Source of the DNA: Tieghemiomyces parasiticus
Lineage: Eukaryota; Kickxellomycota; Dimargaritomycetes; Dimargaritales; Dimargaritaceae
Length of the DNA stretch: 12,012 nt
Assembly (NCBI GenBank): GCA_027575765.1
Contig: JANBPT010001233.1
Coordinates: 1-12,012, forward strand
Direction of reading: 5' to 3'
Made by a program: the position numbers and the translations under genes. Shown piece by piece: positions 1 through 7,134 of this stretch; position 1 is the first letter of the stretch, and the number at the start of each line of letters is the position of its first letter. Below the pieces are notes generated by a model, which was given only the letters and a program-made list of their open reading frames with translations, did no database searches and was not told the DNA's origin.

Positions 1-178
1 CCTCCCAACCTCCGGCTTCATTTCCGGCGGGTGACCCATTTCAGCCTTTTTCGGCCTCGACTGTTCTAGGCAGTAGCAGTGGACACCACTGGACTGCGTG
101 TCTTGCCTTGCGGCGACTCTCCTCGCCTTCACTTTCTGCCGTCCCGTCCCGCTTCCCGGTCTCACCGGCTTCTGGCGC

Positions 179-188
179 TATATTTATA
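179..188 (+). promoter_or_regulatory. TATA box of the small Ser/Pro/Tyr-rich protein gene
   Basis: The sequence TATATTTATA lies 126 bp upstream of the ATG at 314, in a C/T-rich context. No ATG occurs on the plus strand between position 1 and 313, as expected for a promoter plus 5' leader. Assigning it to the downstream gene is inference from spacing; no transcript data are visible. Confidence 0.5.
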
Positions 189-313
189 CTCCCTCGGATT
201 CCATCCCCTCGACCCATTAGCCCCACCCTCCGTACAAGATATTTGCTAGGTCGTATATTTTCCATTACCCTCCTCCCAGCCTATCCCTCGTCAATAGCCA
301 CTCGCCCATCGCC

Positions 314-583
314 ATGGCTTTCTACGCTCCTAAGCCGGTGCCGGCCATGTCCCGCTTTCTGAACACATCCAACCCCTACGCGCCGACCTTCTCCAGCTCG
401 CCGTCGGACTCGTCCTCGTCCTGTTCCTCGTCACCTGATATGAGCAGTCCCTACGGCCACGTGGCCAGTCCGCCGCTACCCGTGTACGCGTCTGGCTACT
501 TTGGTTACTACCACTCGACGGGCCACGGCGCATACTACCCACACTGCCGGCTAGAGACCATCGCTGAAGACCCCGAGGAGTAG
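314..583 (+). CDS. Small Ser/Pro/Tyr-rich protein of unknown function (89 aa)
   Basis: I do not recognise this protein. The frame opens with ATG in a strong context (gccATGg), is the first ATG of the window on this strand, and ends at TAG 581-583 without an intron. The product has a short basic/proline N-terminus, a Ser/Pro-rich stretch (about residues 26-55, including runs such as SSSPSDSSSSCSSSP), a Tyr/Gly/His-rich segment (about 57-76) and an acidic tail with LETIAEDPEE at the very end. There is no signal peptide or membrane segment, so it is probably a soluble, largely disordered protein. Codon third positions are mostly G or C, like the confident genes downstream. A TATA box sits 126 bp upstream. 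Similar low-complexity proteins occur in fungi as environmentally regulated small proteins, but I have no evidence for such a role. A chance ORF is possible, though less likely given the promoter and start context. Confidence 0.6.
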   Translation: MAFYAPKPVPAMSRFLNTSNPYAPTFSSSPSDSSSSCSSSPDMSSPYGHVASPPLPVYASGYFGYYHSTGHGAYYPHCRLETIAEDPEE

Positions 584-3024
584 CCTCTGGATGTGTACTA
601 GCTAATCAAGCTGGGTATGGCTTTGGACCGGTCTTGTGAAGGAGTCGGAATGTCAGAGACTTCGTGGCCTCATCGTACGGGTCTCGTTGACACTCTGATA
701 CCCTTACTCCTCCCCCCCTCTCTCTCGACATTGACAGTCCGAAACCCCGCTCGGGCTTTGTTTAATGTCAGATCCCGGTGTCACCTTCCGACCTGTTTCG
801 AAACGCCTCCGCTTGAGCTCTCCCCTTATTTCCCAGTCTTGTCTATACTCCCCTCATTTCACACCCATCACCACGACGTTGCTTCGTAGCCCGACGGCGA
901 CACCCGCCGCTCATGGGCTCTGCTCACCACTGAAAAGCTAGCCAAAATAGCAAGGCCTTGGCGGCTCGCCTCCTCTCCCCTCCATGGAGCGCTCCGCCCA
1001 GACCCCCTATCCCACTTATCCCATCCCCCCTTTCACCAATTCCGTTGGCCCTACGCACAGCGGGCCGGTATATCCGGGCCTGAAGGGGTCTGTGTTCCAA
1101 TGCTCTCGAAAATATTTAGGCCAGAGCGTTCTTCCTTCCTTCGACATTCCCGTTGTCTACACGTTCATCCCCGCCCTGTTTGTACTTTTAGCTTCCTCAT
1201 TTCTTTTGTATTATGATAAATACCTCGCCCGGATTTCCGCGCCTAATCCTAACCACCATTGTTTTCGAAATGAATGTCGGCCCTGAGCTTGCCGTGGCCC
1301 GCCAGGCAACGTCCTGGATGGGCGGGGGGGACCATGAGTGCTGGTAAATATGGGTAGGCTAGCAGCGGAGGCGACCCGTCCCATCCTAACAATCCGATGC
1401 GCCTGGAGACACGCGACGGGCTAAGGGTACCGACTCTAGTGCTGCGGATAGTCCCACTTTCCACGCTGGTCAATTGCGCCCTGTAAAGGCTTCCCTCATT
1501 TACTGTCCGACAAGCACTTTTGGTCAGGGAAGGGAGAGGGGGGGGGGTATCCACGCCACGCAAGATTGCCCGTGTATGGTGATGCATACCCGAGTTTGCC
1601 TGCTATATCGAGTGTGAATGAATGTCCCTGGTGCTGAGCGCCAAGCTGAAGGGAATTGGCCCGGAAGTGGGGCCTCAGGCTCTATCTGGAGCTGGCGGAA
1701 ATATTCAAGAAGCGGAAAAGTCACCAATGAAAAATCAGGGTATTCAGTCCGATGCCTCGCTTACTCTCCGATACACAGAATGCCGGGCCTGGGTTGCGAT
1801 GATTGGCCCCGGGTGAGTCCCCCGCCCCCCAGTGAATGTTCGATGCCAGCGTCTGGGCCACTTGTATTGCTTGCCCCTGCCATCTGGAACCACTCGGAAC
1901 CAAGCCATGGCTGCCTCCGAAAGCCAATGGTACCTACGCTTCGGCGATTCAAATTTTGACCGCGGGGGCTTATCTCTCTCTCTGTTCCGGCCAGCCACTG
2001 TCCATTATGCGCCTGAAATTAGTAGCCATCTGAATCAAGTCACCCGTGCATGTTGCTGAAGCAGGGGTGTGCCAATGGCCGTCAAGGGCCGGCCACTGAG
2101 TCTTTTCTCTTTCCAGCCAGTAGCCAATGGGCGGGCCATGGAATGAGTGGGGATAATGGTCCCTCGGAGCTGTAGGCGCTTCGCTGATTCGGACCGGCGG
2201 TTAGATAAATTAGGTAAACGTTGCCGCGCGGTCGTGGGTATTAAGGGACGACAGGTCAGCTATAGGGCAACCGACCACGAGTGCCGGCGGCATCTGAATG
2301 GCTCCGGACGGAGTTGTTCCTAGTCGTCCGACCAGAACGCTATAGATAGTCCTCGGACTCTGATTTAGCCGGCTCTGGAAGGGGGGGGGCGAGGGAAGGC
2401 TTAAAGACTAGGGCGACCAATGAATAAAGTCTTAAATAAGCGTGTAACAGTGGTTGGTGCAGGCCATTGCTGCTAGGCTTGAGGCCAGAGAGGGGGGGAG
2501 ATATACCGGGAGGTAGCGCCACCATATGCTTCGCCTGGAAGCGGCCTACCTGTTATATCTGCCGGTGTAGACTTACCCGGCTTTCCGAATCGGCCGGGCC
2601 CAATCGCCACCATGCGTAATCGAGGCTTGTATATCATATATTATTGATTCCGCAGGGTAACCAGATTGGCTGGGCCAGGGCATATCTCGAATGTAAAAAT
2701 AAAAAAAAACATAGAAAGTGTGAACGAAAGGCTTGATGTATCTGATGGATAGTTGTGGTGCCCAGGGGACGGATCAGGCGGCCCAGCCGCTGCCTTGATT
2801 TTAGCCAGGTCCTACCATAGCGCCTGCCATATACGCCATATCCGTGAGATATGGAGTCATCGAGTTACCTGTCCAAAAGCGGTCACACAGCCAAGGGTCA
2901 AAGTGGCCCACCCTACTTCTCAGTATGGATCGCATGGTTTCATCTGTGCTATGGGGCCGGGTGGAAATGGCTATATATCCCCAGTGGACCCACCGGGCAG
3001 TCGATACAGAAGCCAAACCCTAAC
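584..3024. other. Intergenic region without a convincing gene
   Basis: About 2.4 kb. Positions 690-900 and 980-1200 are pyrimidine-rich, and the first part probably includes the 3' UTR of the small gene. Several frames of 60-113 codons exist on both strands, but they overlap each other, lack recognisable motifs and change composition along their length. G-tracts occur at 1538-1547 and 2381-2389, an A-rich stretch at about 2695-2710, and the 8-mer GCCAATGG three times (1923, 2071, 2123). A TATA-like ctatatat lies at 2971. The right part may hold distal regulatory DNA of the CBS-domain gene. Confidence 0.5.
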
Positions 3025-3027
3025 ATG

Positions 3028-3497
3028 GCGTGGGGTCAAGACTAATAAGCAGTGAGCACCACGCCCCTATTCTCAGCACCCACAGCCGTGCCCATAGCCT
3101 ACTCTGCCTTGTACATCAACCACCACCACCACCCCTGTTCCCATCGGCAAAGCCGTCCCGCACTCCTCCGCACGCGACACTCCTCAGCCGCCGCCCCCTC
3201 CCGTTGCTTTTGTAGGCAACCCTGGTTTCACCCTTCGCCGACCCCCCCTTCTGTTCTTCTCAACTCTCTCCGGGAATCCACGTTCGCCACCGCCCTCACC
3301 TTCACTGCCTTTATTGCTGCGAGCCCATTCCTCTCTGCCTTGCCCGTCACACAGCTGCTGTTTAGTATCACCGCCCGCAGACCCCCCACCCTCCCGCGGA
3401 GCAGTCACGTCCCATCCGTTCCTCACCCTATCCTCGCGAGACAAGCTCTCCTCCCCACCCACCCCCTCATTCGTTCACCACATCGGTATTCGGCACC
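3028..3497 (+). promoter_or_regulatory. Pyrimidine-rich, ATG-free leader/promoter of the CBS-domain gene
   Basis: This stretch of 470 bases before the start codon is strongly C/T-rich on the coding strand and contains no ATG in any frame; the nearest upstream ATG is at 3025. Absence of upstream start codons over this length is what selection on a 5' leader produces. No TATA box is visible within it, so initiation may be TATA-less from the pyrimidine tract, or may use the TATA-like ctatatat at 2971 and give a long leader. An intron in this leader cannot be excluded. Confidence 0.5.
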
Positions 3498-5145
3498 ATG
3501 GTGAGCCTCGGCGATCCAGTCACCCAGGAAGTGGATCATTTTCTCAACGATCGACGCATCCAGGACCTCCTCGACCTTCTGCCTCCGCCGGGCCGCAGGC
3601 CAGTGGTAGACGTAGAGGAGACCACGCCTGTCGAGCGAGTCTTCCATACCCTGGCTGACCACGACTACCAGTCCCTCCCGGTCTACCGCCGAACCGCCGA
3701 CGGAACTAAGGAATACACCGGTATCGTCAGCGTCATGGACCTGCTGGCCCTGCTGGTACTTAACGAGGTAAGCGTGACTAGAGTGCACGGTCGGTCGGCT
3801 GACTTAGGGGAGGGGAGGAAGAGTGACTCAAGTCCCCACCCCCCGCTCTCGTGACAGTTGGTGCGCGCGGTAGAGTGCAACTCATCGTAACACCTCTTAC
3901 CCTGGCCAACCACATCTATGGGGCAGAAAAAGGAAAGAGAGAGGAGGCGTGATATTAAGTACCCTGATGCTCGTGCAATCCCGGACGCGTCACAGCGGGC
4001 CACTCAATAGAACCATCCCCGTTTATGTCTTCTTTTTTCACTGCCATGTCGGACGACTTGCGTATCGCTTCGGCTTCTCGCTCTCAAAGCAGGCCGTCGT
4101 CTTCGAGCGGTATGTACACAGTCGCTGCCTTTGTTAGTTCATACCCAACCAGGCCCTAACTCCCGCCTATCCTCTATCCCTTCCGCGCCCGTTCCCATTT
4201 AAAACCCTTCAGAACGCGCCCCTGCCGGTTAATGGAACCGCGGCGCCAACGCCCTCGAATAGTAGCCCGTCGACCAGCCCAAAGAAGCCACATTGGGAGC
4301 ACGTGCTGAGTCTCCCGGTCTCCCGAGCCCTCGGCGACCTGGCCCACCAGCCCCACCACTGCCAGGTACTCAAGAGCTCCGATCCCTTGCGCAACCTCAT
4401 CGGTTACTTTGCCCAGGGCGGCCACTACCGCGCCATTGTACTGGCGGACCCCGCCGACCGGCAGGATGTCGTCCCGGGCTCAGCCGCGGCCCGAGTAGAC
4501 GATGGCCGGAGCGGAGCTCCGTCGGCGTCACATGAACCCGCCCGCTTCGTGTCGCGCACCGACCTCGTACGCTACCTGTGGCACCACCACGCCCAGTTTC
4601 CGGCCTTGATGGACCTCAGCCTTCCCAACTTCGTCAACCGGATCCATGGGGTGGTCTCGCCGCCGGCCAGTCCTACCCGGGGGGCCCGCCACGCCCTCGC
4701 CATCCTTCAGGAACGGCAACAGGAACGGCCCACGATGGTTCCCATGACCACCTTGGCCATTGACGCCTTTCACCTCATGCACCAGCGCCAAGTGAGCGCC
4801 CTGGCCATCGTCGACAGTTTCGCCGCCGTGCCACATCAGACCCCGGTCGACCCGGACGAACCCACCGGCCCGCTCACTTCGGAACTAGCTGCCACCCACC
4901 TTCGTCGTCTGTCCTACCACCAGCTCGGTCTCCTCGACAAACCCGTGGTCGCCTTTCTGCTGGCTACCCAGGATGACGTGCCCACCCCCTTCGTCGTGCG
5001 TACCCGCTTCACGTTCAGCCAGTGTCTTGCCGGCCTGCTGCAGACGGCCTCGCGCCGCGCTTGGCTGGTCGATGACATGGACGACCACCCCTTGGCCGTC
5101 ATCTCTATGGCTGACGTACTCAAGGCCTTTGTGTCGTCGACCTGA
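3498..5145 (+). CDS. Four-CBS-repeat (SNF4/AMPK-gamma-like) protein, two exons, 400 aa
   Basis: CBS (Bateman) repeats usually bind adenine nucleotides and regulate partner enzymes; the partner is unknown here. Exon 1 is 3498-3767 (ATG in caccATGg, residues 1-90) and exon 2 is 4213-5145 (residues 91-400, TGA stop). The 445-nt intron has a GTAAGC donor and TTCAG acceptor, phase 0 on both sides. Repeat 1 spans about 20-90 (PVVDVEETTP, SLPVYRR, YTGIVSVMDLL). A Ser/Thr/Pro/Asn linker fills 91-120. Repeat 2 spans about 122-230, with RAIVLAD and FVSRTDLVRYLW around a variable insert (170-200). Repeat 3 spans about 262-322 (VSALAIVD). Repeat 4 spans about 345-398 (AVISMADVLKAF). The order and length match four-repeat CBS proteins of zygomycetes and chytrids as I remember them; this was not searched. 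No membrane segment or signal peptide is seen, so it is likely cytosolic. The linker could carry an extra small exon from within the intron. The gene is convergent with the MIX23-family gene. Confidence 0.85.
3768..4212 (+). other. Intron of the CBS-domain gene (possibly two introns)
   Basis: Donor GTAAGC at 3768 and acceptor TTCAG ending at 4212 join residues 90 and 91 in phase 0. At 445 nt it is longer than the introns of the neighbouring gene. Its right part resembles a separate intron: GTATGT at 4110, a branch-point-like CTAAC at about 4156, and the same acceptor. A 99-nt internal exon 4011-4109 would keep phase 0 and has no stop, but its Cys/Leu/Arg-rich translation does not resemble the linker, so the single-intron model is preferred. 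Confidence 0.6.
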
Positions 5146-5506
5146 GGGGTACTACGTTCGCCTGTAGAGGAGGTGGTCGAGTCTTGGGGAGAGAAGGGGA
5201 AAAAGAGAGAGTGTGTGAAAGAGGTTATCAGGCGACTCCTTGGAGGGGTAAACAGCGGGCCACACTGTGACGTTGATAGGGTCCATGATCTCGAGCCCTT
5301 CATGAGTTACCTGTATTATTAAATTGCTGGCGCGACTGATTCCAGGGTGTCGATATGGCCTTCCGTTTGCGACAACCTCGTTTATTTCTTTTGTTTTGAA
5401 AATCAGGCAAAACCGCAGGAGAAGGGGAGGGGCGGAGGATAGTAATAACAACTGGTCAACAAGTTGGACCTCTAATACCATGCCGTAGAATGGGGAGAGG
5501 GCGGTC
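5146..5506. other. Convergent intergenic region between the CBS and MIX23-family genes
   Basis: These 361 bases separate two stop codons facing each other, so they hold both 3' UTRs. A minus-strand AATAAA is at 5386-5381 (separate entry). On the plus strand the closest poly(A)-like signal is ATTAAA within tattattaaatt near 5315-5325. No gene is seen; the frames here are short and without recognisable motifs. Confidence 0.6.
5381..5386 (-). terminator. Poly(A) signal AATAAA of the MIX23-family gene
   Basis: The minus strand reads AATAAA 121 nt beyond the TAA stop at 5509-5507, a normal distance for a 3' UTR. It supports the terminal-exon assignment of the four-exon gene. Confidence 0.5.
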
Positions 5507-6523
5507 TTACTTGCGCTTGTTGAGAAATTCGGTAAAGTCTGCAGGCATCTCGAACGACCGGCACTTGTCGTTGAAAACCCGTAGGCTGCGAGACCGCACA
5601 ATATCCTCCACGGTGAACTCGTTGAAAATCCAGCGTCGCTGGGTTGAATATACATGGTGTTCAGAAGAGGGGATGGGGCAAATATATATATATATATATG
5701 CGGAGATTAGTGATGGTAACGTCATGCGTCGTGGTTTGTAAATTTGTAAAAGCCCTGTCACGCACGGCCCGGGCCCACCGTTTCCGTCCTCCCCCCTCCC
5801 TCTAATAAACGCTATACAGGACGTCCAACCATTCCCTCCCCTCCCCTACCGCTTACCTTGGTCTCCTCGAAAAAAAGCTTGTTCTTGAGATCGTTATCAC
5901 CTGGGTTTTTGGCTAGGGCATCGTTCTGTTTATCCAGTCCGCGGTCGAGAACCTAAATGTGAGTTGGAACGGGATTACAATCATTGACCGACTGGCGTTA
6001 GATACGCTTACTGATACACATGCCAATCAACCCGCCGTAAGGTTTCCTACGTTATAGTACAGTGGAAGAGCATCCTCCCTCCTCTCTGTTAATCACCTCT
6101 AGACAGTAATTCACAGCCTGCTCCCGTTGGACATAGGCCTTGGACAGGTGGTGGAAAAACTCGGCGCACGCGGCGTTGGAGTGCGTGTCTGTCTTGTTCA
6201 TCCGGAGCATGATGTTATCGTCAATTTTACGCAGTTCCTTCATATACTCTATTCGGGGTAGGGGAGGGAGGGAACCGGCAAGGGCATCAGGGAAAGGAGG
6301 GTTACATTTTTTTCTTCTTCCTTTTTCTAGTATCCGGTTGCGTGCCATCAACGTAGGTCGGCTTCCCTGTAGCCTGCACAGACAACTGTCCGTGGGGTCA
6401 ACGTAGACATAAAAAACAACTTCCTGTCGTGTCTGCAGACGCACCTTTAAAGTACGACAGATTCCGACAGGTGGTCTCATTAATCTGCCGGACATTCGGG
6501 GTGGATGGCGTTGGGCCTGACAT
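5507..6523 (-). CDS. MIX23/Cid2-family (CCDC58-like) mitochondrial intermembrane space protein, four exons, 152 aa
   Basis: Exons on the minus strand are 6523-6445, 6248-6097, 5952-5857 and 5638-5507 (TAA). Junctions agree in phase: GTGCGT/ATAG (phase 1), GTGATT/TTTAG (phase 0) and GTAAGC/CCCAG (phase 0). Introns are 196, 144 and 218 nt. The product matches the Cid2/CCDC58/MIX23 family along its length: an N-terminal Cys before the aromatic pair YF, MKELRKIDDNIMLRMN (residues 29-44), a helical segment ending YVQREQAVNYC (65-75), and a C-terminal FTVEDIVRSRSLRVFNDKCR (117-136). The four cysteines (19, 54, 75, 135) fall where human MIX23 has its cysteines, and length is close to the human protein (144 aa). 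Yeast Mix23 is an intermembrane space protein that supports protein import; fission yeast Cid2 is a relative. ATG at 6523 was chosen over the in-frame ATG at 6586 because the extra 21 residues are not family-like. The second donor, GTGATT, is weak. A donor-like GTAAGA overlaps the stop codon. Confidence 0.9.
5682..5699. repeat. (AT)9 microsatellite in the last intron of the MIX23-family gene
   Basis: Eighteen bases of perfect AT dinucleotide repeat lie in the 218-nt third intron, about 45 bases on the 5' side of the acceptor in transcript terms. This is simple sequence with no function inferred. Confidence 0.9.
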
Positions 6524-6991
6524 GTCGTTTGGGTTTCTGAGCAAGCCTCGCAAGAATGGTGGAGAGAAAGGTACTAGAGGGTACAAAATAGGAGGTGGAG
6601 GGGGGGGGGAAATGTTGAGATAGCGGTTAGCGAGTATGAATGGTGGATGGCTTCAGTAGAGTTAAGACCGGCAAAATTATTATGACAAAACGGCAACAAG
6701 CGAACTCGAATAAGCATGGCCTAGTAGGTAGAAGTTTGGTACGGAACGCCAAGGTGCCTCCTAGTGAGCAGTCGAGAACCACCAAAGCCACGAACAATGT
6801 GTCCTACTTCCCTACGTAATGCTCCAGGCGTTGGGCGAGAAACGGCCTACGTGGCCCCCCCCACCACACTGCCGCAGTAAATCAGCCACATCCCTTAGAA
6901 GCTCCCGCTCGTCTAAATAGCCCAATAGAAGCTGAGAAGTTGGTCAATGTGCACCCAGCCTTGAGTCGTATTGTACACGGCAAAGGCCTGG

Positions 6992-7027
6992 CGGTGCGGA
7001 AGCCTGGCGTTAGTAGATGCCGCACCG
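6992..7027. repeat. 8-bp inverted repeat with a 20-base loop
   Basis: CGGTGCGG (6992-6999) and CCGCACCG (7020-7027) are perfect inverted copies. The structure lies 36 bases beyond the tRNA-Glu 3' end. It could form a hairpin in RNA from either strand; nothing shows that it is transcribed. Confidence 0.6.
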
Positions 7028-7052
7028 GTTAAAAAATAAAGAGAGGATATGC

Positions 7053-7058
7053 AAAAAA
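7053..7058 (-). terminator. RNA polymerase III terminator of tRNA-Glu
   Basis: The minus strand reads TTTTTT, starting five bases after the tRNA discriminator base. Runs of four or more T are the usual pol III stop signal. Confidence 0.85.
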
Positions 7059-7062
7059 TGAT

Positions 7063-7134
7063 CTCCGATACGGGGAATCGAACCCCGACCACCACGGTGA
7101 AAGCGTGGGATCCTAACCGTTGGACCATATCGGA
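7063..7134 (-). tRNA. tRNA-Glu (anticodon UUC)
   Basis: The minus strand folds as a complete 72-nt tRNA. The acceptor strands TCCGATA and TATCGGA pair perfectly, with discriminator G. The D stem is GTCC/GGAT. The anticodon arm is CCACG-CTTTCAC-CGTGG, giving anticodon TTC. The T arm is CGGGG-TTCGAAT-CCCCG, which includes the internal pol III B box; the A box lies in the D arm. CCA is not encoded and there is no intron, consistent with a eukaryotic nuclear gene. It reads glutamate codons GAA and, by wobble, GAG. A T6 terminator follows. Confidence 0.97.

Larger units (their letters stand above)
6524..7062. other. Intergenic region upstream of the MIX23-family gene, downstream of tRNA-Glu
   Basis: This holds the promoter side of the minus-strand MIX23-family gene. 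It contains a 10-base G tract (6600-6609), an 8-base C tract (6855-6862) and a GC-rich inverted repeat at 6992-7027. No TATA box is convincing, and I find no gene. The longest minus-strand frame runs into the tRNA and has no recognisable motif. Confidence 0.5.

Noticed and set aside
984..1286. Plus-strand ORF of 100 aa with a proline-rich N-terminus and one hydrophobic stretch that could span a membrane
   Set aside because: It begins inside pyrimidine-rich DNA, where C/T bias alone yields Pro, Ser, Leu and Phe codons. No TATA box, no family resemblance and a shift in composition at its end. It could be a real small membrane protein, but the evidence is too thin.
1249..1998. Several overlapping ORFs of 60-113 aa on both strands
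   Set aside because: They overlap in different frames, have no recognisable motifs, and none has a promoter or splice pattern that extends it into a sensible protein.
3052..3504. Plus-strand open frame of 150 codons ahead of and overlapping the CBS gene start
   Set aside because: It has no ATG, and its Pro/Ser/His/Arg composition is what the C-rich leader gives by chance. It ends just past the CBS start codon in another frame.
3423..3788. Minus-strand 121-aa ORF antisense to CBS exon 1
   Set aside because: It is a shadow of the GC-rich coding exon on the opposite strand, with no independent start region or motif.
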